Source of the DNA: Treponema sp.
Lineage (GTDB): Bacteria; Spirochaetota; Spirochaetia; Treponematales; Treponemataceae
Length of the DNA: 25,133 nucleotides
NCBI GenBank assembly: GCA_016290335.1
Contig: JAEETM010000048.1
Coordinates: 1 to 25,133 of the forward strand
Direction of reading: 5' to 3'
Shown piece by piece: positions 13,334 through 20,976 of the stretch; within the stretch, counting starts at the first letter, position 1, and every line of letters begins with the position of its first letter. The position numbers were made by a program, and so were the translations under genes. Under the pieces are notes generated by a model that saw nothing but the letters and a program-made list of their open reading frames with translations, had not been told where the DNA came from and did not search any database.

Positions 13334-13579
13334 ATGATTAAGACTATTATTAACGTATTTAAAAAAGCATTGTCTGTCTTTTTTTGTACATTAATTCGTA
13401 TTTATCAAAAATGCATATCGCCTTTGCACAGGCCTTGCTGTCGGTTTACGCCGACCTGTTCTGCCTATGCGCTGGAAGCTATTCAAAAATACGGTCCTGG
13501 TAAAGGGCTTTTTCTTGCAATTAAACGAGTTCTCAAATGCAATCCATATCATGAGGGCGGGTATGACCCTGTTCCATGA
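13334..13579 (+). CDS. yidD: Membrane protein insertion efficiency factor YidD
   Basis: The 81-aa protein belongs to the DUF37/YidD family, which assists YidC-dependent insertion at the inner membrane. The hallmark [12 protein letters not shown] at about residues 35-46 is intact, as is the C-terminal [14 protein letters not shown]. The first 25 residues form an amphipathic, membrane-facing helix. It sits in its usual place between rnpA and yidC. ATG 13334 is 3 nt after the rnpA stop. Confidence 0.95.
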   Translation: MIKTIINVFKKALSVFFCTLIRIYQKCISPLHRPCCRFTPTCSAYALEAIQKYGPGKGLFLAIKRVLKCNPYHEGGYDPVP

Positions 13580-13601
13580 AAATAATAAGAGGAACCTTTA
13601 A

Positions 13602-15449
13602 GTGGATAAAAATACTATTTGGGCAATTGTCCTTTCAACTTTGGTAATAATCGGTGCCTATCTTCTTATGCCTTTGATCACTGGAAACAAGAATGCAGAG
13701 GTACAGGATACATCGAATGAAGTGGTTATTGAAAACGGAGATGAAAGCTCTGCAAACTCTGGTAGTACAAACGCCGGTAATGCAGCTTCTTCAACCGAAT
13801 CAATTTTTAGCGAAAATGAATCTTTAATCCTTGCAGCAGAAGATGATGAAGTTCCGCTCACAGAAGAAAAAGTTACAATCAATACTGGTTGTGCAGAAAT
13901 CATCTTTACTACAAAGGGCGGCGACATTATCAGTTACAAGCTCGTTAATCATCTTGATATGGATACTAATGATGGTATTCAGATTTCGGACAGCATTAAC
14001 GACATGAACAGAACCTGTGCGCTTGCTTTAGGTTCAGCTGGAAACACAATCATCAACGAATACTTTTCTTATGAAAAACTCGATGATTACACAGTTTTCT
14101 TCAAACGCAATTTTGTAACAAAAGACAGCTTTGGAAATCAGAAAACATTTATGCTTGGAAAAAAATATTCGTTCAAGCCAAACGAGTATATGTTCAAGCT
14201 CGATATTATGATTCACACAGATGACAACACAGGTCTTGATTTCAACGGTGCAGCTTACACAATCAGAACTTCACCACAGATTGGGCCTCACTTTAATCCA
14301 AAACAGAACCGTTACGAAAACCGTCAGTTTATAGCTTACAATGGAAAAAAAGCAAAACGTCAGGTGCTCAGCAACGGTCAGTTCCAGAAGTATAAGAATG
14401 ATTTGATTTGGGGCGGTATTGGTGGAAAGTACTTTGTTGAACTTGTAGTACCAACCGATTCTTCAATCTGGAATGCAGCTTACTATTCATCACAGGTAGA
14501 AATAAATGATTATGCTAACGCTCAGGCACTTTTCGAACGCCGTGCATTCAGCGGTTCAGATATAATGGACACCTACTATATGTACTTTGGTCCACGCAAC
14601 GAAAAGGATCTTCAGATTTACAACATTCCAGAAAATAACGCCTGGAAGTTTGGCGGCTCAAAGCTTACCGAAAGCTTACAGTCCAGCGGAATCTTAAGCT
14701 GGCTCGAAACAATCTTAAAGTTCTGTCTTGAAATCCTTCATAAAATCATAAAGAACTGGGGTGTTTGTATTGTTGTTCTTACAGTGATTTTGAAGATTCT
14801 TTTGTTCCCTCTTTCAATCAAGCAGTCAAAGAGTACACAGAAGATGCAGGAGCTTCAGCCACAGCTGCAGGCAATTCAGTCTAAGTATGCAAACGACAAA
14901 CAGAAGCTTCAGGTAGAAACTCAGAAAATCTATCAGGAAGCAGGATATAATCCGGCAAGCGGATGTCTTCCTCTGGTTTTCCAGTTCCTTATTTTGATTT
15001 CTATGTATAACCTGTTCAATAATTACTTTGAGTTCCGTGGGGCTATGTTTATTCCAAATTGGATTCCGGATCTCTCAACAGGTGATAGTGTTTATTCCTT
15101 TAAGTTTAACATTCCTTTCATTGGTAATCAGCTCAGGCTTTTGCCAATCATCTATACACTTACTCAGATTTTCTCAACAAAATTAACTCAGCCGGCTAAC
15201 GCTGCAGGTGCGGGCGGACAGAACGCAATGACCATGAAGTTTATGACTTACGGTATGCCAATTATGTTCTTCTTCCTGTTCTACAATGCTCCAGCTGGAC
15301 TTTTGTTGTACTGGCTTACAAGTAACGTATGGCAGGTTGGTCAGCAGATGATTATCAACAAAAAGATGGCAAAGGACAAGGAAGCAAAGGCTGTAAAAAC
15401 TACTGCAAAGCCTAACAAAACTTTACCACCAAAAGGAAAGAAAAGATAA
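13602..15449 (+). CDS. yidC: Membrane protein insertase YidC
   Basis: YidC inserts and folds inner-membrane proteins, alone or with SecYEG. The 615-aa protein is of the long Gram-negative type. It has an N-terminal membrane segment (about 6-25), a Ser/Asn/Glu-rich linker, a large periplasmic beta-sandwich domain (about 65-340) and the conserved five-helix insertase core from about 370 to 590. It ends in a very basic tail (KTLPPKGKKR) that probably contacts ribosomes. The hydrophilic-groove Arg of E. coli (R-G-I-M-Y-P-L) appears as Lys in L-K-I-L-L-F-P-L near residue 397. Translation starts at GTG, with AGAGGA 8 nt upstream. It follows yidD by 22 nt. Confidence 0.96.
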   Translation: MDKNTIWAIVLSTLVIIGAYLLMPLITGNKNAEVQDTSNEVVIENGDESSANSGSTNAGNAASSTESIFSENESLILAAEDDEVPLTEEKVTINTGCAEIIFTTKGGDIISYKLVNHLDMDTNDGIQISDSINDMNRTCALALGSAGNTIINEYFSYEKLDDYTVFFKRNFVTKDSFGNQKTFMLGKKYSFKPNEYMFKLDIMIHTDDNTGLDFNGAAYTIRTSPQIGPHFNPKQNRYENRQFIAYNGKKAKRQVLSNGQFQKYKNDLIWGGIGGKYFVELVVPTDSSIWNAAYYSSQVEINDYANAQALFERRAFSGSDIMDTYYMYFGPRNEKDLQIYNIPENNAWKFGGSKLTESLQSSGILSWLETILKFCLEILHKIIKNWGVCIVVLTVILKILLFPLSIKQSKSTQKMQELQPQLQAIQSKYANDKQKLQVETQKIYQEAGYNPASGCLPLVFQFLILISMYNLFNNYFEFRGAMFIPNWIPDLSTGDSVYSFKFNIPFIGNQLRLLPIIYTLTQIFSTKLTQPANAAGAGGQNAMTMKFMTYGMPIMFFFLFYNAPAGLLLYWLTSNVWQVGQQMIINKKMAKDKEAKAVKTTAKPNKTLPPKGKKR

Positions 15450-15483
15450 GATTTTTTTGCAATTCTAAATACAGGAGATAAAA

Positions 15484-16185
15484 ATGACTTACGAATATGA
15501 AGGAAAAACTGAAAAAGAAGCTATTGAACTTGCTGCTGCAGACCTTGGATTGGAACGCGACCAATTTGATGTAGAAATCCTTGAGACTCAGAAAAACTCT
15601 CTTTTCAAAAAAGGCTACGTAAAAATTAAGGTTCATACTTTAGATGATGAAAAACACACTGCTCACTCTTCTTACAACGAGCCGGAAGAACATCATTCAC
15701 GCATTTTTGCAGACCCACTTCCACAGGGCGAGTTTGAAGAAAAACTTATTGAGTTCATCACAGAAGTAATTACAAGAATGGGTTACGACGTAAAGGTTTC
15801 TTTTACATACCGTGAAGAGAAAAAGATTGGAATTAAGCTTGAATCATCACACTCATCAATCCTTATTGGACGCAAGGGAAAGAATCTTGATGCTCTCCAG
15901 CTTCTGGCAAATATTTATGCTGGCCGTCTTGGACACGAAGAAGTTCGCGTAATTCTTGATACAGAAAACTACAGAATCCGCCGCGAAGAAACTCTTGTTC
16001 GCCTTGCTTATACAACAGCCGATAGAGTTCGTTCAAGCCGCAACTCAATCCTCCTTGAGCCAATGAATCCTTTTGAACGCCGTCTTATTCACACAACTCT
16101 TAATGATATTCCTGATGTTGAAACTAAGAGCGAAGGCGAAGGTTTATATAAGCAGGTTAGAGTTATTTACAAGGGAATAAGATAA
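15484..16185 (+). CDS. jag: Jag/KhpB RNA-binding protein
   Basis: Jag (KhpB, EloR in cocci) is a KH-R3H RNA-binding protein linked to cell elongation and sRNA biology. The 233-aa protein has three parts. The Jag-N domain (about 1-52, YEYEGKTEKEAIELAAADLG) ends in a SLFKKGYVKIKV strand. The KH domain (about 80-155) carries the G-R-K-G-K-N-L-D-A-L-Q-L-L loop. The C-terminal R3H domain (about 160-230) has R-R-E-E-T-L-V-R-L-A and the P-F-E-R-R-x-x-H signature. AGGAG lies 8 nt before the ATG. It follows yidC, its usual neighbour. Confidence 0.95.
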   Translation: MTYEYEGKTEKEAIELAAADLGLERDQFDVEILETQKNSLFKKGYVKIKVHTLDDEKHTAHSSYNEPEEHHSRIFADPLPQGEFEEKLIEFITEVITRMGYDVKVSFTYREEKKIGIKLESSHSSILIGRKGKNLDALQLLANIYAGRLGHEEVRVILDTENYRIRREETLVRLAYTTADRVRSSRNSILLEPMNPFERRLIHTTLNDIPDVETKSEGEGLYKQVRVIYKGIR

Positions 16186-16205
16186 ACCAACGAAGGAAAG
16201 TTTTT

Positions 16206-16943
16206 ATGAAGAAGCTTGTTTTAATTTGTGCATGTGCTGTTTTAATGGGTGCTGTTTTTGCGCAGTCAAACGTAAAGACACGCATACACGATGATGGAAC
16301 GAATGAACTTAAGCTCAGGCCTCAAACTCAGTATGATGGAATCATTGACGGTTTGCGGGTAATTAAGGCCGAAAAAAACTTTCCGTTTATTTACGAAAGC
16401 CTTTATCATATCAGTAAGGAAGAACTAACAAAATCTGGAAGCGGAGCTTCTGCCACAATTGACATAAACGATGTTTCCAGAGTTTTACGTTCTGTTTCCA
16501 ACATGCAGGGAATGAATTATTATTCCAGCACAAAAAACAAAACACTTGTTCTTTACGAAAAAGCTTATATGATAGATGGCGAAAACAGCAAGAAAAAAAT
16601 CAGTGACCAGAATACAGGAAATGCCGATGGTCAGACAAGCTGGTGCTATCAGAAAGATAACAGCTTTGGCGATATTTTTTACAGGCTGAACTACTATCAG
16701 AAAGACAATACAATGCTCGCTGTTTTTACAACCACAAGCTGGATTGGAATTGGTCCTATAAAAGCAATTGCTCCGGAAAATCTTAAAATCTTTATTTATG
16801 TAGAAGATGTTGGGGACGAAATCCTTTTGTATCTCTGCACAGATTTGGACAGTGCAAAGTTTCCAGGCATAAGGGGACAGATTACCGAATCAATGACATC
16901 TCGAATGGATGCCGTTTATAAGTGGTTTATGAAGCAGTTTTAA
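16206..16943 (+). CDS. Secreted hypothetical protein, 245 aa
   Basis: The first 20 residues are a Sec signal peptide (K-K at 2-3, hydrophobic core, probable cleavage after V-F-A). Two Cys in the core (ICAC) do not form a lipobox, since the next residues are A-V-L-M. The mature protein is mixed alpha/beta with no membrane helix. It contains the phrase YYSSTKNKTLVLYEKAYMI mid-way and ends with a Trp-Phe-Met-Lys helix. It resembles spirochaetal periplasmic proteins of unknown function (perhaps the DUF6675 type, from memory and not checked). GAAGGAAAG precedes the ATG. It lies between jag and the PPIase on the same strand, and the genes are probably co-transcribed. Confidence 0.75.
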   Translation: MKKLVLICACAVLMGAVFAQSNVKTRIHDDGTNELKLRPQTQYDGIIDGLRVIKAEKNFPFIYESLYHISKEELTKSGSGASATIDINDVSRVLRSVSNMQGMNYYSSTKNKTLVLYEKAYMIDGENSKKKISDQNTGNADGQTSWCYQKDNSFGDIFYRLNYYQKDNTMLAVFTTTSWIGIGPIKAIAPENLKIFIYVEDVGDEILLYLCTDLDSAKFPGIRGQITESMTSRMDAVYKWFMKQF

Positions 16944-16976
16944 TTGCCGGGGTTCGCTCGACAAAAGGGGATAATG

Positions 16977-18155
16977 ATGAAAAAAACAAGACTTGGGATT
17001 TTACTTGTAATTTCAATGCTTTTTAGTTTTGCGTGCTGCAGTACTAAAAAAGCTGATGCAAAAAAATCTGATGAAAAAACAGGAAACACAACAGCAGTGT
17101 TATCTGACGCTAACAAGACAGAAACCGGTTCTGCAGGCAATGATAATGCGGCTGTAAAAAATACAAATACAGGGGACAATAAAATGGATATTGAAGCTTT
17201 GAAAGGAAAAGACGGACTCTTTGCTGTTCTTACAACAGAAAAAGGTCAGATTGTTTTGAACTTGTTTTACAAAGAAACACCAATGACAGTTGCAAACTTT
17301 GTTGGTCTGGCAGAAGGAACTCTTGATGCTGCAAATGGAAAACCTTTTTATGACGGTTTGAAGTTCCACCGCGTAATTGCCAACTTTATGATTCAGGGTG
17401 GTGACCCACGTGGTAACGGTACAGGCGGTCCTGGTTATAAGTTCCCTGATGAGTTTGTTGATGGATTTATTTTTGACAAGCCTGGTAAGTTAGCAATGGC
17501 TAACAGTGGCGCAAATACAAATGGCAGTCAGTTCTTTATCACTCATGTTCCTACAGACTGGCTCAATTACAAGCACACAATTTTTGGTGAAGTTGTTGAT
17601 GCCGCAAGCCAGAAGGTTGTAGATGCAGTTGCTCAGGGCGACACCATTCAGTCTATAAAAATTATCCGCCAGGGTAGTGATGCTGAAAAGTTTACTGTTA
17701 CTCAGAAGAGCTTTGACAAATTGAAAAATGAAGCAGCAGAAAAAGCCGCTAAGTTCCGTGAAGAAAAAAAGCAGAACGCTATAAAGGAAGTTATCAAAGG
17801 CTGTAAGAAAGATTCAAACGGTATTTACTACGAGATTCTTGAGCAGGGGACTGGTGCTGCATGTGGAAAGGGAAAACACGTAACAGTTGAGTACAAGGGC
17901 TATCTTACATCTGGTCAGATTTTTGATGCTTCACAGGGCTTCCATCCACAGGGACACGAACCACTTGATTTTGATACAAATGGCGGACAGATGATTCCTG
18001 GCTTTGATTTGATGGTTCAGGAAATGAAGCTTAATGAAACCCGCAAGATGGTTATTCCGCCGGAGCTTGCTTATGGTTCACGCGGTATTCCACAGGCTGG
18101 AATCGAAGGCGATGCTTATATCTGCTTTGATGTTAAGTTGATAAAGATTGAATAG
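16977..18155 (+). CDS. Dual-family PPIase lipoprotein (cyclophilin-FKBP fusion)
   Basis: This is a peptidyl-prolyl cis-trans isomerase with two unrelated catalytic folds. The 392-aa precursor has a lipoprotein signal (FSFA-C, Cys20 or Cys21; a relaxed spirochaetal lipobox). A Lys/Asp/Thr-rich tether follows to about residue 75. The cyclophilin domain (about 80-231) has F-H-R-V-I-x-x-F-M-I-Q-G-G-D and G-S-Q-F-F-I. A charged helical linker leads to an FKBP domain (about 295-392) with V-E-Y-K-G-Y, F-D-A-S, M-I-P-G-F-D and PPELAYG. It would act on envelope proteins. The ATG at 16977 has AAAAGGGG 6-7 nt upstream; a TTG frame start at 16944 abuts the previous stop and would spoil the signal peptide. 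It ends in a strong terminator. Confidence 0.93.
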   Translation: MKKTRLGILLVISMLFSFACCSTKKADAKKSDEKTGNTTAVLSDANKTETGSAGNDNAAVKNTNTGDNKMDIEALKGKDGLFAVLTTEKGQIVLNLFYKETPMTVANFVGLAEGTLDAANGKPFYDGLKFHRVIANFMIQGGDPRGNGTGGPGYKFPDEFVDGFIFDKPGKLAMANSGANTNGSQFFITHVPTDWLNYKHTIFGEVVDAASQKVVDAVAQGDTIQSIKIIRQGSDAEKFTVTQKSFDKLKNEAAEKAAKFREEKKQNAIKEVIKGCKKDSNGIYYEILEQGTGAACGKGKHVTVEYKGYLTSGQIFDASQGFHPQGHEPLDFDTNGGQMIPGFDLMVQEMKLNETRKMVIPPELAYGSRGIPQAGIEGDAYICFDVKLIKIE

Positions 18156-18156
18156 T

Positions 18157-18184
18157 AGATTCCCATGTCGAGCATGGGAATGAC
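18157..18184 (-). repeat. 28-bp palindromic repeat, copy 1
   Basis: The repeat starts 1 nt after the PPIase stop. On the minus strand it reads GTCATTCCCATG, CTCGA, CATGGGAATCT. It has a perfect 9-bp stem (ATTCCCATG/CATGGGAAT) around a 5-nt loop. It is related to copies at 18248-18275 and 20916-20943 by the frame GTCATT, 7 variable stem bases, CTYGA loop and AATCT. Confidence 0.75.
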
Positions 18185-18190
18185 AGAATG

Positions 18191-18229
18191 AAGCGGTGGT
18201 TACACTTTTTGGTGGCCACCGCTTTTTTT
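18191..18229 (+). terminator. Rho-independent terminator of the rpmH-PPIase operon
   Basis: AAGCGGTGG (18191-18199) pairs perfectly with CCACCGCTT (18216-18224) around a 16-nt loop, followed by a run of seven T residues. It closes the rightward cluster before convergent metF. Confidence 0.88.
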
Positions 18230-18247
18230 ATGTCTGTCGGATTGCAT

Positions 18248-18275
18248 GTCATTGTCGGACTTGATCCGACAATCT
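18248..18275 (+). repeat. 28-bp palindromic repeat, copy 2
   Basis: It reads GTCATTGTCGGA, CTTGA, TCCGACAATCT and abuts the metF stop codon (complement of 18276-18278) with no gap. The stem ATTGTCGGA/TCCGACAAT is perfect. Confidence 0.8.
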
Positions 18276-19238
18276 CTATCGTGTAGAAATTATCGGAGAA
18301 ACATCAAAGAGGCTCTTTGTTGCTTCATAAATCTTTCTGGCAATATGAGGATTATTCATTGTGTAAAGGTGAATGCCCTGAACGCCGTGAGTTACTAAAT
18401 CTACAATCTGATCAATGGCATAAGCTATTCCTGCATCGCGGATTGCTTCAGGGAAATCTTCGTAACGGGCCATCATATCTGTAAACTTTTTCGGCAGCTT
18501 TGCGTTAGTCAGGCTTACCATTCTTTCAATAGATTTCTTGTTTGTGACAGGCATGATTCCCGCTTCAATCGGAACGTTTATTCCTTTTATTTTGCAGCGT
18601 TCAAGGAAACGGTAAAACTGGTCGTTATCAAAAAAGAGCTGACTCAAAAGATGAGTTGCTCCTGCATCAACCTTTTTCTTCAAAAAATCAATATCATCAT
18701 AAACCGAAGTTGATTCCGGATGAAGTTCCGGGTAACAGGCACCCAGGATGTTGAAGTGAGACTTGGAGCTTGAATAAGCATTTGAATCTATAGGGTTTTG
18801 ATTTGTAGTTTGAGTGTTACGAGCAGCTTGTTCATCATCAAAATCCTTAATAAAGCGAATTAATTCATCAGCATGTTTAAAATCACCGCACGGAACTTTT
18901 CCTTCAACTTTATCACCGCGAAGAGCAAGAATGTTTTCAATGCCCGCCTGTCTGAACTGTTCAAGAACAAACTTTGCATCAGCCCGAGTCATATTCAAAC
19001 ACGGCATGTGAATAACCGGTTCAACATGGCAAACATCTTTAATGCGCTTTGCAATTGCAATTGAGTTATCACAGTTCTCGCTGCCACCTGCACCAAAGGT
19101 TACGGAGATAAAATCCGGATGCAAATCCTTAAGCTCGTCGAGGGTAGAAAAAACGGAATCAATTGGCATAGTCTTTTTTGGCGGGAAGACTTCGAAAGAA
19201 AAAATTGTTTTTTTGGAAAGTTCGGCTTCGTTAATCAT
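18276..19238 (-). CDS. metF: Methylenetetrahydrofolate reductase
   Basis: MetF reduces 5,10-methylene-THF to 5-methyl-THF for methionine synthesis, using FAD in a TIM barrel. The 320-aa protein shows FSFEVFPPKK with the catalytic Glu16, SVTFGAGGS, L-A-L-R-G-D (Asp109), Y-P-E-L-H-P-E, QLFFDN, GIMP and G-I-H-L-Y-T-M-N. A low-complexity insertion rich in Asn, Gln, Thr and Ser (about 134-161) is unusual at the position of a surface loop. The start has no Shine-Dalgarno; a promoter lies exactly 6 nt upstream, so a leaderless mRNA is predicted. It is divergent from DUF763 and convergent with the PPIase gene. Confidence 0.95.
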   Translation of the reverse strand: MINEAELSKKTIFSFEVFPPKKTMPIDSVFSTLDELKDLHPDFISVTFGAGGSENCDNSIAIAKRIKDVCHVEPVIHMPCLNMTRADAKFVLEQFRQAGIENILALRGDKVEGKVPCGDFKHADELIRFIKDFDDEQAARNTQTTNQNPIDSNAYSSSKSHFNILGACYPELHPESTSVYDDIDFLKKKVDAGATHLLSQLFFDNDQFYRFLERCKIKGINVPIEAGIMPVTNKKSIERMVSLTNAKLPKKFTDMMARYEDFPEAIRDAGIAYAIDQIVDLVTHGVQGIHLYTMNNPHIARKIYEATKSLFDVSPIISTR

Positions 19239-19244
19239 TTTTTT

Positions 19245-19273
19245 ATTTTAGCGGATTTTGTGGGAGAGTGCAA
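19245..19273 (-). promoter_or_regulatory. metF promoter (predicted leaderless start)
   Basis: On the minus strand TTGCAC (19273-19268), a 17-nt spacer and TAAAAT (19250-19245) are followed by six A residues and the metF ATG at 19238. Standard +1 placement falls on the A of the ATG. Confidence 0.6.
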
Positions 19274-19310
19274 ATTGTATTTTTTGTTTGGATTTTTTAA
19301 TTTATATTTT

Positions 19311-19339
19311 TTGATTCCTATACTTTTTTATGGTATACT
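19311..19339 (+). promoter_or_regulatory. DUF763 promoter (predicted leaderless start)
   Basis: TTGATT (19311-19316), a 17-nt spacer and TATACT (19334-19339) lie 6 nt before the ATG at 19346, which again is the predicted +1. There is no Shine-Dalgarno. Confidence 0.65.
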
Positions 19340-19345
19340 TCTTTT

Positions 19346-20803
19346 ATGCCACGAAACACAGGACACGCAGATCTTCCTCTTCACACCGGTACAGTACCGC
19401 GTTGGCTTGCTGACCGAATGATGGTGTTGGGCACGCTTATTACGGAATCGCTGGTAGAAAACTTTGGGCCGGATGAAGTGCTTGTTCGGCTCAGTGATCC
19501 GCTTTGGTTTCAGAGCTTTGGTGCAGTAATGGGAATGGACTGGCATAGCAGCGGAATTACAACAAGTGTTCTGTATGCTTTGAAGCGGGGGCTTAATCCA
19601 CGGGCAAAAGAGCTTGGCATTTATGTTTGCGGAGGCCGTGGAAAATATTCGCGCATGACTCCCGATGAACTTTTAGAAATTGCCAGTCGTGAAGGGCTCA
19701 ATGGTGATGAGTTTGTTAGGAATAGCAAACTTGTTGCAAAGGTAGATAACAATGCAGTGCAGGATGGTTTCCAGCTTTACCAGCATAACTTCATTCTTAC
19801 CCGCAACGGAAACTGGACTGTCGTACAGCAGGGTATGAATCCTGCGCAGAAAAAAGCGCGTCGTTATCACTGGTGTTCAACTAACATTCGTTCGTTTGTG
19901 GATGAGCCGCACACCGGAGTTGTTGGCGAAAATCGTGGTCCAATTTTAAATCTCACCGACACTAAGGCCGCTCCTGCCCGCAACAGCATTCTTGAAATGT
20001 CCCACGAAAATCCCGACCGTATGATTCAGGAAATCGCTCAAATTGGAAAACCCGCCAGCGAAATAATTTTACTGCAAGACGGGAAAGTAGGAGGGGAAAG
20101 CCTTCCCCTCGGCTGCACTTCGTCGCAGCCTACCCCTTCCAGCGGGGGTAACCAGAAATCAGTTAGCAACCCCCGCAACGCCCCCGAATTAAAATCTGAG
20201 CAAGGTCTGTTATTTCCCGAACTTGAACAAACGATACAATCAATTTCAAATGCTACCAGTGACAGCAGTTTCGCCCTCGAAACTGCAAAAGGAGCCAGAA
20301 CAGGTTCAACGCTGAGGAGAGATTATCAGGCACCATTCCATCATGAAGTCCTCGAACAAGACGTCGACCTCAAACGACTGGGTGGTGTGTTAGCCACGGC
20401 TTACGAAAGTCAGCCCCAGGATTTTGAATCTCTCCTGCTCACACCAGGACTAGGTCCACGCACCCTACAATCACTTGCACTTGTCAGCGAAGTAATCTAT
20501 GGAACACCATCACGCTTCACAGATCCAGCACGCTTTAGTTTTGCACACGGTGGTAAAGACGGTCACCCTTTTCCAGTCCCGCTAAAAATCTATGATGAAT
20601 CTATACGCATCCTTCGCGAAAGTATAGAAAAATCAAAGCTCGGCTACAACGATAAATCAGATTGTATTCGCCGTCTTCACAATACAGCTCTTGCCATCGA
20701 ACAAAACTGCGTACCCCAAGCCGACTTTGATGCCGCAATTAGCTACGAGTGGGAACACTCAAAGGAGTTCGGAGGTAAAACTGTTAGCAAAATCGAAGGC
20801 TAA
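19346..20803 (+). CDS. DUF763 family protein with in-frame repeat insertion
   Basis: The protein opens with the DUF763 hallmark: R-N-T-G-H-A-D-L-P-L-H, then VPRWLADRMM. It continues with the block around GMDWHSSGITTSVLYALKRG (about 64-83), CGGRGKYSRMTP and LVAKVDNNAVQDGFQLYQH. A helix-hairpin-helix-like L-L-L-T-P-G-L-G-P-R-T-L (about 360-372) lies before A-H-G-G-K-D-G-H-P-F-P-V. The family occurs in archaea and bacteria and has no proven role; the HhH hints at nucleic acid binding. Residues about 250-282 are encoded by copy B of the GC-rich repeat, which lengthens the protein to 485 aa without breaking the frame. The last codons form the first unit of a tandem repeat. It has its own promoter and a probable leaderless start. 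Confidence 0.88.
   Translation: MPRNTGHADLPLHTGTVPRWLADRMMVLGTLITESLVENFGPDEVLVRLSDPLWFQSFGAVMGMDWHSSGITTSVLYALKRGLNPRAKELGIYVCGGRGKYSRMTPDELLEIASREGLNGDEFVRNSKLVAKVDNNAVQDGFQLYQHNFILTRNGNWTVVQQGMNPAQKKARRYHWCSTNIRSFVDEPHTGVVGENRGPILNLTDTKAAPARNSILEMSHENPDRMIQEIAQIGKPASEIILLQDGKVGGESLPLGCTSSQPTPSSGGNQKSVSNPRNAPELKSEQGLLFPELEQTIQSISNATSDSSFALETAKGARTGSTLRRDYQAPFHHEVLEQDVDLKRLGGVLATAYESQPQDFESLLLTPGLGPRTLQSLALVSEVIYGTPSRFTDPARFSFAHGGKDGHPFPVPLKIYDESIRILRESIEKSKLGYNDKSDCIRRLHNTALAIEQNCVPQADFDAAISYEWEHSKEFGGKTVSKIEG
20091..20185 (-). repeat. GC-rich structured repeat, copy B (inside DUF763)
   Basis: Its minus strand matches copy A (12532-12606) across GGGGCGTTGCGGGG, CCCCGCTGGAAGGGGTAGG and the terminal AGGGGAAGGCTTTCCCCTC. 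It has an extra stretch of about 21 nt between the first two blocks, closed by GGGGG/CCCCC. The central hairpin here is GGCTGC/GCAGCC (20111-20130). The gene reads through it as a Gly/Ser/Pro-rich loop. Confidence 0.85.
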
Positions 20804-20906
20804 AAGTTCAGGGATAAAATAATTGTCGAAGGTTAAAAGTTCAGTGGGAAACAATTTGTTAAGGTTAAAAAAGTTCATAGGTAAAACAGTTAGCAAAGGC
20901 TAACGC
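20768..20906 (+). repeat. Degenerate tandem repeat, four units of about 33 nt
   Basis: Four units begin with TTC at 20768, 20807, 20840 and 20874. They share a pattern of TTC, a G-rich triplet, TAAAA, then GTTAGCAAAGG-like and TTAAAAG-like blocks. Unit 1 (39 nt) encodes the last residues of DUF763 and its stop; units 2-4 are noncoding and diverged. Confidence 0.6.
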
Positions 20907-20915
20907 TACAGAAAT

Positions 20916-20943
20916 GTCATTGTCGTGCTTGACACGACAATCT
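20916..20943 (+). repeat. 28-bp palindromic repeat, copy 3
   Basis: It reads GTCATTGTCGTG, CTTGA, CACGACAATCT, the same family as the copies at 18157 and 18248. The stem ATTGTCGTG/CACGACAAT is perfect. It lies between DUF763 and the cyclase and contains a consensus TTGACA. Confidence 0.8.
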
Positions 20944-20958
20944 TAAAATAAATAACAT
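20929..20958 (+). promoter_or_regulatory. Possible cyclase promoter using the repeat
   Basis: TTGACA (20929-20934) inside palindrome copy 3, an 18-nt spacer and TAACAT (20953-20958, 4 of 6 matches to TATAAT) would place the start near 20965. That gives a 12-nt leader containing GAGG. The -10 is weak. Confidence 0.35.
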
Positions 20959-20976
20959 TAAAAACTGAGGTGACTT

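Noticed and set aside
16944..16976. TTG start for the PPIase
   Set aside because: It directly follows the previous stop and would put extra residues before a clear lipoprotein signal peptide.
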